DNA of 64,000 nt from Prevotellaceae bacterium UBA1726. Its GTDB lineage: Bacteria > Bacteroidota > Bacteroidia > Bacteroidales > Bacteroidaceae. This document shows, piece after piece, positions 42,109 through 49,532 of this stretch. Every line of letters starts with the position of its first letter. Positions within the stretch are counted from its first letter, which is position 1. Made by a program: the position numbers and the translations under genes. Below the pieces are notes generated by a model, which was not told the origin of the DNA, made no database searches, and saw only the letters and a program-made list of their open reading frames with translations. Location of the stretch: NCBI GenBank assembly GCA_002316005.1, contig DCIM01000087.1, positions 1 through 64,000 on the forward strand. Direction: 5' to 3'.

Positions 42109-43416
42109 CTAATCGTTAGATTCTGCCTTTTTCATATACTGATATCCAATGCGACAACGAAGGCATTCCTTGCGGTCGCAATATTCCTTCTTGAGTTGGA
42201 TGAGAGCCTGCGAATCGCCAGCATTACTCACTTCAAGACCACATTCGCGCCACAAACGAACAATGTTATTGTCCTCGGCTTTGAGTTCTTCAAGCAAATC
42301 GAGAGCTCGGTTCACCAAAGTCTCATTGTGTTTGTACCGACCAAAAGCAAAGAGCATTGGGATGATGGTATTTATCATCAACACCTCAAGCGATGCTTTC
42401 GCCATATGCTTCTCGTTTTTCTCACTCTCTACACCAAAGGTGTAATGTGTCTGCCAGTATTCGCTGACCTGAGTGGAAAGAGCCTCGCTCAACTCAGCAA
42501 TGTTCTTACATTCAAGAACCTGACTGAGGCCCGCCTTACGATTGTAGTAGAGATTTGCCAACTGCGACAGGCGGATATAAGGGAAATTCTGGGGACGGAG
42601 ACGAAGGAATCGCCACAGTTTTGCATCCATTGGGGTGAGCGTGAACTTATGCGCAAGATATTTGTACTCGCTCGCAAGACGATGGAAATATGTGTCCATC
42701 TCAACGACATCACGATGACTCTGAGGAGCGGCATTAACATCGAGCAGACCCGCCTGCCCGAAGAATATCGCCTCAATCTGGAAAAGATTGTCGCGATGGT
42801 GATCTACTGCCCTTAGAGGAATATGCTTTGCCCACTCTTCAAAAGCATCGCTGTTGACACCAAAACCATAGTTCCTTGCCAAAGTCTGGAAATACGTATC
42901 CTCCCAAGCACCACAAAGGGAATAGAGTTTGCGCATTATGTCCTCGGTCTTGCGTTCAAGGCGTTCTGTCTGCAAAGCAGACATCCAGGAATGAACGGAA
43001 ATCTTTGGCAGTTCGCGAATAATTTTATGGCAACGAGGGTATTTGTCCTCTTTGAGGAGATGCTCGTAATTTGCCTTCAGGGCATCAGGAATAGGAACGA
43101 CGAGTTGGGTGATGCGTTCACCTTTTGTATTATATACGTCACGGTCGGCCTCGCAAACCACATGAAGAATGATGTTGTCATAGGCTTCGTCCTTGTCGTG
43201 GGCATGCTGATACCAATGACTCGACTTCAGATGCAACTCCACATTGCCCACCCAGAGCATTCCGTCAATCTTGACTTTGGCATTGAAGAAATCAGGACCT
43301 GCATCATGATTGAGCAGTCCTGAATCGAGAATCTCGACTGGTTTGCCGTCGGTAGTGACGAGCGACCTCAAAGGAAACAACCGGTGCTTCCAAGTGTAAT
43401 GAAAGAGTTCCTCCAT
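42109..43416 (-). CDS. DUF2851 family protein
   Basis: 435 residues from the ATG at 43416 (MEELFHYTWKHRLFPLRSLV). The N-terminal LLNHDAGPDFFNAKVKIDGMLWVGNVELHLKSSHWYQH is the hallmark of DUF2851, whose G-P-D-F-x-N-A and E-x-H pattern recalls nuclease-like folds. The C-terminal KEYCDRKECLRCRIGYQYMK has a C-x5-C-x2-C cluster. Function is not established. It heads the leftward group with the thioesterase, dprA and dusB. Confidence 0.88.
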   Translation of the reverse strand: MEELFHYTWKHRLFPLRSLVTTDGKPVEILDSGLLNHDAGPDFFNAKVKIDGMLWVGNVELHLKSSHWYQHAHDKDEAYDNIILHVVCEADRDVYNTKGERITQLVVPIPDALKANYEHLLKEDKYPRCHKIIRELPKISVHSWMSALQTERLERKTEDIMRKLYSLCGAWEDTYFQTLARNYGFGVNSDAFEEWAKHIPLRAVDHHRDNLFQIEAIFFGQAGLLDVNAAPQSHRDVVEMDTYFHRLASEYKYLAHKFTLTPMDAKLWRFLRLRPQNFPYIRLSQLANLYYNRKAGLSQVLECKNIAELSEALSTQVSEYWQTHYTFGVESEKNEKHMAKASLEVLMINTIIPMLFAFGRYKHNETLVNRALDLLEELKAEDNNIVRLWRECGLEVSNAGDSQALIQLKKEYCDRKECLRCRIGYQYMKKAESND

Positions 43417-43442
43417 TGTCTTCAATATATTGATTCTATATG

Positions 43443-43450
43443 CAAAACTA
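43443..43450 (-). promoter_or_regulatory. -7 box for the DUF2851-dprA run
   Basis: TAGTTTTG on the minus strand, 26 bp from the start codon; the -33 element is not conserved. Confidence 0.5.
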
Positions 43451-43501
43451 CAAAAAAAAGCCGAACAAGGCGTAAGAAATGCCAAAATAAATATAAATTC
43501 T

Positions 43502-43532
43502 TTTGAATTTCCACTCGTTTATTGTAATTTTG
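43502..43532 (+). promoter_or_regulatory. Promoter for dapB-lepB
   Basis: TTTG (43502-43505), 19 nt, TAATTTTG (43525-43532). Confidence 0.85.
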
Positions 43533-43600
43533 CAGAGAATATTGCGACAAAGATATAGACGCAGATTAAAAATCAGCATTGAATAAATTCAATTCATAAT

Positions 43601-44317
43601 ATGAAATTAGCACTTATTGGATACGGAAAGATGGGCAAGATGATTGAAGAGATTGCCCTTAGTCGTGGACACGAGATTGTAAGCATCATTGACATTGATA
43701 ATCAGGAAGACTTTGAGAGTGAGGCTTTTGCTTCTGCAGATGTTGCCATCGAATTTACCGCCCCTCATGTGGCATACGGCAACTACCTGAAGGCTTGGAA
43801 GGCTGGAGTGAAGGTTGTCAGTGGTTCTACCGGTTGGCTCAAAGAACATGGTGATGATGTCCGCAAGGCTTGCAGCGAGGACGGAAAGACTCTTTTCTGG
43901 GCATCAAACTTCTCTGTAGGTGTGGCTATCTTCTCGGCTGTGAACAAGTATCTGGCAAAGATAATGAACCAGTTCCCACAGTATGACCCTAACCTCGAAG
44001 AGGTGCATCACATTCATAAGTTGGATGCTCCTTCAGGTACTGCAATTACATTGGCAGAGGGAATCGTTGACAACCTTGATCGCAAGGAGCGTTGGGGATT
44101 GCACGAGACAAAGCCAGAGGTTCTCCGTATTGACGATATCCGTCGTGGAGAGGTTCCTGGCATTCACAGTATCACCTGGGACAGCGAAGCTGACTTCATA
44201 AAGATTACTCATTCCGCTTATTCGCGCAAGGGCTTTGCTCTTGGTGCTGTTCTTGCTGCAGAATATACCAATGAACATCAGGGATTGCTGACCATTGATG
44301 ATATGTTCAAGTTCTAA
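43601..44317 (+). CDS. dapB: 4-hydroxy-tetrahydrodipicolinate reductase
   Basis: Reduces the DapA product with NAD(P)H in the diaminopimelate/lysine pathway. IGYGKMGKMIEE (6-17) is the nucleotide loop, FTAPHVAYGNYLKA and SGSTGWL follow, and the signature EVHHIHKLDAPSGTAITLAE (near 132-151) has the catalytic His pair and Lys. 238 residues is the shorter form usual in Bacteroidetes. It precedes lepB by 18 nt. Confidence 0.96.
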   Translation: MKLALIGYGKMGKMIEEIALSRGHEIVSIIDIDNQEDFESEAFASADVAIEFTAPHVAYGNYLKAWKAGVKVVSGSTGWLKEHGDDVRKACSEDGKTLFWASNFSVGVAIFSAVNKYLAKIMNQFPQYDPNLEEVHHIHKLDAPSGTAITLAEGIVDNLDRKERWGLHETKPEVLRIDDIRRGEVPGIHSITWDSEADFIKITHSAYSRKGFALGAVLAAEYTNEHQGLLTIDDMFKF

Positions 44318-44335
44318 AAGAAAAAACATTCCATT

Positions 44336-45808
44336 ATGATAGATAAGAGCAAAGAAAAACTTAACATGAAGGTGCAGTGGGCAAAGTTCATTGTTGTACT
44401 TGCGTTGTATCTCCTTTTCCTCTACTGGGTTAAGAGTTGGTTGGGACTTGTTGTTGTTCCATTCATCTATGATGTATATATCACAAAGAAGATTCGCTGG
44501 CAGTGGTGGAAAGATGCCGAGAAACCAGTGCGTTTCATCATGTCGTGGGTTGACGCTTTGGTTTTTGCGTTGGTTGCTGTGTATTTCATCAACCAGTTCT
44601 TCTTCCAGAACTTCGTCATTCCTTCAAGTTCGCTTGAGAAGAGTCTTCTCACTGGTGACTATCTCTTCGTGAGCAAGGTTAGTTACGGTCCTCGTATTCC
44701 ACAGACTCCACTGACAATGCCTCTCACTCAGCACACTCTGCCTATCATCGGCACAAAGAGTTACGTTGAGTTCCCTCATTGGGACTATCGTCGTGTAAAG
44801 GGTCTTGGTGATGTCCAGCTCAATGATATTGTTGTATTCAACTATCCTGCAGGTGATACCATCTGCTATGAACCAATGTATCAGCAGCAAGATTTCTATC
44901 AGCTCAGTTATGACATTGGTAGTCAGCTTTGGGCACAGGAACATGCAGATTCGTTCAATATCAATACCTTGAACCGTCAGGATCAGTACAATCACTTCAA
45001 GGAGGTCTATGCTTTGGGCCGCCGCTACATAGACAACAACCCGAACACATTCGGTGATGTCGTATCACGCCCTACCGACCGCCGCGAGAATTATGTGAAG
45101 CGTTGTGTGGGTCTTCCTGGACAGACACTCCAGATTAAAGACCGTATTGTATATCTTGACGGCAAGCCTAATAAGGAACCAGAGAATGTGCAGTACACTT
45201 ATCATCTCGAACTCCAGCAGGGCGTAAGTACATTTGACCTTATGGAGCGTTATGATGACCTTCTCAAGGAACTCTGCATCAGTCAGGAGGATTTGATGAG
45301 CCTCAACCAGAGTGGTTATATGCCAATGACAAAGCGTGCAGTCAAGGAACTGCTTGCTCACAAGGAACTCGTCAAGAATATCACTATCAACACTCAAGCA
45401 ACAGTTGGTGACATCTATCCGCTTAATGCCGTTACAGGTTGGACTCGCGACAACTATGGTCCGGTTTGGATTCCAAAGAAAGGCGAGACAATTGACCTCA
45501 CAATGGATAACATTGCTGTTTATGAACGTCCAATCCGTGTTTATGAGGGCAATGAACTCGAAGTTAAGAATAACCAGATTTACATAAACGGTCAGTTGGC
45601 TAAGTCATACACCTTCAAACTGGATTACTATTGGATGATGGGTGACAACCGCCACAACTCACTTGATTCTCGCTATTGGGGCTTTGTTCCAGAGGATCAC
45701 ATCGTAGGAAAGCCTATCTTCATCTGGTGGTCAAGCGACCCAGACCGTGCTGGTTTCAAGGGCGTTCGCTGGAACCGTATTGGCAAGATTGTAGACAATA
45801 TAAAATAA
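44336..45808 (+). CDS. lepB: Signal peptidase I, long form
   Basis: 490 residues, about twice the size of the minimal enzyme. Two hydrophobic segments (18-45 and 70-90) anchor it. Box B FVIPSSSLEKSLLTGDYLFV contains the catalytic Ser99, box D RRENYVKRCVGLPGQ the general-base Lys and box E MMGDNRHNSLDSRYWGFVP the GDNR motif. A long insertion (about 250-400) between boxes D and E is typical of Bacteroidales. It cleaves Sec signal peptides on the outer face of the inner membrane. The stop overlaps the next start (TAATG). Confidence 0.95.
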   Translation: MIDKSKEKLNMKVQWAKFIVVLALYLLFLYWVKSWLGLVVVPFIYDVYITKKIRWQWWKDAEKPVRFIMSWVDALVFALVAVYFINQFFFQNFVIPSSSLEKSLLTGDYLFVSKVSYGPRIPQTPLTMPLTQHTLPIIGTKSYVEFPHWDYRRVKGLGDVQLNDIVVFNYPAGDTICYEPMYQQQDFYQLSYDIGSQLWAQEHADSFNINTLNRQDQYNHFKEVYALGRRYIDNNPNTFGDVVSRPTDRRENYVKRCVGLPGQTLQIKDRIVYLDGKPNKEPENVQYTYHLELQQGVSTFDLMERYDDLLKELCISQEDLMSLNQSGYMPMTKRAVKELLAHKELVKNITINTQATVGDIYPLNAVTGWTRDNYGPVWIPKKGETIDLTMDNIAVYERPIRVYEGNELEVKNNQIYINGQLAKSYTFKLDYYWMMGDNRHNSLDSRYWGFVPEDHIVGKPIFIWWSSDPDRAGFKGVRWNRIGKIVDNIK

Positions 45809-46392
45809 TGCTTGTACTTCCAAGTTATTATCTTCCCCCTATAAGTTGGTTCGCTGCTTTGAAAAGTGGCGAACCAATTGCTATTGAGGTATGGGAGAAC
45901 TTCCAGAAGCAAGGATTGCGCAATCGCTGCTATATTGACTCACCAAACGGGAAATTGGCATTATCCATTCCTATAGACAAAAGCAATTTCTCAGAAAAGG
46001 GGAAATGTCTGATGAAGGATATCCGACTAAGCCATCAACTCGACTGGCAGCATCAACATTGGTTTGCATTCGAGACAAGCTATTATAACTCTCCATTCTT
46101 CGAATATCTACAGGACGACTTCCGTCCAATCTATGAAAAGGACTGGAAGTACCTCATTGACCTTAACGAGACTCTTATTACCAAATGCCTTGAATTGCTC
46201 GAACTGGATGTTCCACTCCAAAAAACTGACGATTACAAGGGTATATCCTTCGATGAAAAGGCAGATTTTGTGAGTTTCAATGGTACAAAACCTTATTATC
46301 AGGTATATCGCCACAAGCATGCATTTGAACAAAATCTGAGCATATTTGATTTGCTTATGAATATGGGCCCTGAGGCTTCATTGTATTTATAA
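45808..46392 (+). CDS. WbqC family protein
   Basis: 194 residues starting at the ATG that overlaps the lepB stop. The start LVLPSYYLPPISWFAALKSG, NRCYIDSPNGKLALSIPI, and the FETSYYNSPFFEYL segment are typical of the WbqC-like family. These are often found near polysaccharide genes or, in Bacteroidales, directly after signal peptidase genes. The catalytic activity is not established. Confidence 0.88.
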   Translation: MLVLPSYYLPPISWFAALKSGEPIAIEVWENFQKQGLRNRCYIDSPNGKLALSIPIDKSNFSEKGKCLMKDIRLSHQLDWQHQHWFAFETSYYNSPFFEYLQDDFRPIYEKDWKYLIDLNETLITKCLELLELDVPLQKTDDYKGISFDEKADFVSFNGTKPYYQVYRHKHAFEQNLSIFDLLMNMGPEASLYL

Positions 46393-46420
46393 ATGAAAGT
46401 ACACCTTGTTATATATAAAA

Positions 46421-46463
46421 GAAAGAAACCGGCTTCACAAATGCGAAACCGGTTCTTTTTTTA
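46421..46463. terminator. Hairpin terminator after the WbqC gene, probably bidirectional
   Basis: GAAACCGG ... CCGGTTC stem followed by TTTTTTT on the plus strand. Read leftward, the same hairpin is followed by CTTTCTTTTATAT and could end the minus-strand transcript starting near 46667. Confidence 0.8.
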
Positions 46464-46667
46464 GTCCCCGCTGGGACTGAGAGAGACTTTTATTTATTTA
46501 ACTATCATACGATCATCAATCAACATTCTATGAATGCTAATGGAAACAATCCAAGATAACCTACTATCTCAAACAAATACGGAAAATAAAGAGTGTTTCT
46601 AATTCCCTGATATTTTAATTGTTTCCAAGAGTCAGTCCAATATAACTCGGACTATATCCCATATTTC
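46456..46667 (-). ncRNA. Candidate small RNA reading leftward (about 210 nt)
   Basis: A strong promoter (46674-46706) reads into a region without a protein gene and ends at an AGTCCC-AGC-GGGGACT stem and the terminator at 46.42 kb. A 5' hairpin AGTCC ... GGACT (46634-46653) is visible. A 15-codon frame (MGYSPSYIGLTLGNN, start near 46662) is the only notable reading frame. No known RNA family was recognised. Confidence 0.5.
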
Positions 46668-46673
46668 GTATTG

Positions 46674-46706
46674 CAAAGGTACGAAAAAAAAACGGATTGC
46701 ACCAAA
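46674..46706 (-). promoter_or_regulatory. Consensus promoter without a protein gene (leftward)
   Basis: On the minus strand TTTG (46706-46703), 21 nt, TACCTTTG (46681-46674). Confidence 0.8.
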
Positions 46707-46950
46707 TAATAATGAAAGAAAAAACTAAAAATTGAAGCAGAATCACTAATAATTTGCACAAAAACACAAATCTTCGCGGAAATGTTTAGGAAAATACGGT
46801 TTTCTTTCAAAATTGACTAAAACTACGAAAACAATAGCGTTTTTATCAACCGACAACACAACAAAATTTCGAATTTCCTATTTTTTTATATGGAAATTGG
46901 CAAAATTGTAGTTTTTTCACCTGAAATGATATAAAATAATCACAAAAACA

Positions 46951-46982
46951 CTTGCACAAACTGATTCGATTTTGTATATTTG
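46951..46982 (+). promoter_or_regulatory. Consensus promoter without a protein gene (rightward)
   Basis: CTTG (46951-46954), 20 nt, TATATTTG (46975-46982). Confidence 0.75.
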
Positions 46983-46988
46983 CAATAG

Positions 46989-47128
46989 CAATTCAATAAT
47001 TTCCAAAAAAAGTTTCCAATCCCGATAAAAAGGGATGGTCATACTCACTATTTAAATTTAAGTTATCTTCGGAGGAAGAATGAACTAAATTCACAAAAAA
47101 GGCTGCATGGGAATGCGGTCTTTTTTTT
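46989..47128 (+). ncRNA. Candidate small RNA reading rightward (about 140 nt)
   Basis: The promoter at 46951-46982 and the terminator at 47095-47128 define a short unit. Inside are the hairpins ATCCC-GATAAAAA-GGGAT (47020-47037 region) and TCTTC-GGAG-GAAGA (47066-47079 region). The latter buries a Shine-Dalgarno-like GGAGG, followed by ATGAACTAA, a two-codon frame. No protein gene fits. A 6S-like, leader or trans-acting RNA are all possible. Confidence 0.5.
47095..47128 (+). terminator. Intrinsic terminator of the rightward small RNA
   Basis: AAAAAAGGCTGCAT / ATGCGGTCTTTTTTTT: a stem of about 11 bp with a GGGA-type loop and eight T. Confidence 0.85.
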
Positions 47129-47135
47129 GTGGCAT

Positions 47136-47168
47136 CAAAAAGTGGAGCAAGAAGGACTCTTACTCCAC
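47136..47168 (-). terminator. Intrinsic terminator of the PUL enzyme operon
   Basis: GTGGAG (47142-47147) pairs with CTCCAC (47163-47168); on the minus strand the stem is followed by TTTTTG. It lies 55 nt beyond the esterase stop. Confidence 0.8.
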
Positions 47169-47222
47169 ACAAAAACAATCTATCAATCCTTAAAAGTTTG
47201 GTTTAACAAACCTAACTAATAC

Positions 47223-48098
47223 TTATTTCTTTTTCATTTCGCCTCGGAAATATTTATTGAAGAATACTAACTGGTAATCAAGAGAGTTTCCCCAGTACTC
47301 TCCAGTATGTCCTCCTGGGCGTGTTGTGAAGTCATGATCAATGCCATGACCAAGCAAACGCTTGTGCAAATCCTTATTAACCTCAAGGAAAAAATCCGAT
47401 TCACCACAATCAAATTCAATCTCAAGGTCATGGTTTTTGAGAGTTTTCACAAGTTCTACAACAGTGTGACTGTCCCAATCCCCCTTATTTGCAGCCATCT
47501 CGCCCAAAACATCTGGAATATTCCAGTTGAGAGGAAAAGGACGAATATCAACGCCACCACTCATACTTGCACATGCACCATAGAGATCTTTATGACGGAA
47601 AGCAAGGAACAATGCTCCATGACCACCCATGCTCAAACCAGTTATTGCTCGTCCTTCTCGAGAAGGAATTGTTTTGTAGTGGCTGTCAATATAACCGATA
47701 AGGTCAACTGTCATGAATGTCTCATACTGGAAATCCTTCAACTTTGGGCTATCAAAATACCATGAGTTGAGTGCAGAAGGTGTAACGAAAATCATTCCGT
47801 ACTGATCAGCCAAATCGGGCAGATTCGGTTTGATTTCCAACCATGCACGAGAGTTACCATATGCACCATGAAGAAGATAAACTACAGGGTAAGACTTTTC
47901 TTCTGCCTTAATCTGAGCTTTCTTACCTTTTCCTTTTACCATTACCTTTGGTACAGAAGGCTTTACAACAATGACTTCAATGTCGCGGTTCATTACATCA
48001 CTATGCAGAGTCAATGTGTCAATCTCGCCAGCAAAGGAAAGATTGAACGAGAAAAATGACAATGCAAGAATCAACAATGCAGTTATACTGTTCTTCAT
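47223..48098 (-). CDS. Secreted alpha/beta-hydrolase esterase (esterase D / Ag85 fold)
   Basis: 291 residues with a signal peptide (1-23). YPVVYLLHGAYGNSRAWLEI precedes the oxyanion region and RAITGLSMGGHGALFLAFRH carries the nucleophile elbow GLSMGG. The Asp is probably in FDCGESDFFL and the His in RPGGHTGEYW. The family includes feruloyl and acetyl esterases tied to polysaccharide breakdown. A charged insert (KGKGKKAQIKAEEK, about 55-68) is unusual. Last gene of the PUL. Confidence 0.85.
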   Translation of the reverse strand: MKNSITALLILALSFFSFNLSFAGEIDTLTLHSDVMNRDIEVIVVKPSVPKVMVKGKGKKAQIKAEEKSYPVVYLLHGAYGNSRAWLEIKPNLPDLADQYGMIFVTPSALNSWYFDSPKLKDFQYETFMTVDLIGYIDSHYKTIPSREGRAITGLSMGGHGALFLAFRHKDLYGACASMSGGVDIRPFPLNWNIPDVLGEMAANKGDWDSHTVVELVKTLKNHDLEIEFDCGESDFFLEVNKDLHKRLLGHGIDHDFTTRPGGHTGEYWGNSLDYQLVFFNKYFRGEMKKK

Positions 48099-48117
48099 AA
48101 TAGGATAATTCGCTTTT

Positions 48118-49503
48118 TTACTTTACAGGTGTAATTGTAATTCGACGCGTCTCAGGTTTATTTACATCGTAAATCTTCTTCACGAGCAGATCCATTTCGG
48201 AAGTCATAGCCTCACGGACTTCTGGATGTATCATCTTATCATATAGTTCACGGCGGGCTCCTACCCAACCATTTGTCTTCTGGCCCTCACGGAACACCTC
48301 TGCTGCATGTTCATCGTTTACATCGAGCAAACCTTTTTCAAGGAAGAAATCATACTGAAGCCAAGCATAATCACGGAACTGACGCTCAATTTCCCAACGA
48401 AGTTCGTTCAATGCCATAACCTTACACGCCTGCTGGTACTGAGGAGTGTGGCGATACAGAGCAAGGTTTACACCCGAAGCAAGTTCTTCTGCAGAGAATG
48501 TATCAACTAATACATCATCAACGAGCAACTGATACTTACCCTTCAAGCCCTGGACAGCAAAAGTTTCGTTGTCAATATCTTCCATAAAAGTAGGAATTAC
48601 CTTAACAACCTCTGCCTGTGCCTTCTTCATACCCCAACCATGTGCTATTGTATCAAGAGGATAAGGAAGTGACTCTGCGAGATAATCGAAAGTGATTACA
48701 CCCTTGGTGTTCTTCAAATTGCTGATTTCACAATTCTCACTCTTCAGAACTTTCTGGTTCTTTGCGTTGATGTTTACATCTGCAACACTCTTGCCGACCA
48801 TACCCTGAGCCTTAAGGAAGAGATATGCCATCACCATATGGCCATTGTTATCGGGATGGATTCTGTCATTTCCGCAAATAGTAAATGTTGAGTCCTCTTT
48901 CTGGTACTTGTGGTTAAGTTCTGTCATAGGTGCGTTGAAATCAAGGAACTCCCAGTTGTTTGCCTTTGCAGCAGAATCCTGGAATGCAACTATCTTCTGC
49001 ATATAAGTGTTCTTATTGCGGAAGATGTCATTATTGAACTTTGATGTATCATCATATGGAGAAGAACCTATAAGCACAATTCGTGTGTCTGTGAGTCCCT
49101 TAAGACGCTTCTCTATATCTTTATAATGTACGCGCGACCATTCAACCTTGCTATTGCCGAACTTCTCTGGTTCATTACCATTATATTCATAATAACCAGA
49201 ATCGTTCATACCAAAAGTAAGAGTAATGACATTAGGACGCTTTGAGAACACATCACCATCAAGACGACGATAGATATTCTCTGAAGTATCTCCACCAATG
49301 CCACAGTTTGCCATCCACATTTCCTGATATGGGAAATGAGTCATGTAGTAGAGCCAGATATAACTATGATAGTGTCCACCATCAGTAATACTATTACCTA
49401 CAAAAGCCACACGATCACCCTTCTTAAAAGGAGCAACTTCCTGTGCAGATACAGATACACAGAAAATAAATGCAGAAACCAAAAGAACAAAAATTCGTTT
49501 CAT
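48118..49503 (-). CDS. Secreted SGNH/GDSL hydrolase
   Basis: 461 residues with a signal peptide (1-20). Block I is VAFVGNSITDGGHY (Ser nucleophile near 38), block III FGMNDSGYYEYNG, and block V GNDRIHPDNNGH with the Asp-x-x-His pair. The C-terminal 170 residues are helical, with conserved REG and RRELYDKM segments. Probably a carbohydrate or lipid esterase removing acyl groups from the PUL substrate. It lies between the GH2 gene (29 nt) and the esterase gene (19 nt). Confidence 0.85.
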   Translation of the reverse strand: MKRIFVLLVSAFIFCVSVSAQEVAPFKKGDRVAFVGNSITDGGHYHSYIWLYYMTHFPYQEMWMANCGIGGDTSENIYRRLDGDVFSKRPNVITLTFGMNDSGYYEYNGNEPEKFGNSKVEWSRVHYKDIEKRLKGLTDTRIVLIGSSPYDDTSKFNNDIFRNKNTYMQKIVAFQDSAAKANNWEFLDFNAPMTELNHKYQKEDSTFTICGNDRIHPDNNGHMVMAYLFLKAQGMVGKSVADVNINAKNQKVLKSENCEISNLKNTKGVITFDYLAESLPYPLDTIAHGWGMKKAQAEVVKVIPTFMEDIDNETFAVQGLKGKYQLLVDDVLVDTFSAEELASGVNLALYRHTPQYQQACKVMALNELRWEIERQFRDYAWLQYDFFLEKGLLDVNDEHAAEVFREGQKTNGWVGARRELYDKMIHPEVREAMTSEMDLLVKKIYDVNKPETRRITITPVK

Positions 49504-49532
49504 TGTCTATGTTTGTTAAATGTTATATTATT

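Noticed and set aside
42079..42816. Open frame of 245 codons antisense to the DUF2851 gene
   Set aside because: Fully overlaps a conserved gene; no recognisable domain.
46393..47222. tRNA or tmRNA in the 830-bp gap
   Set aside because: No T-loop-like GGTTCRA motif with a matching acceptor stem was found.
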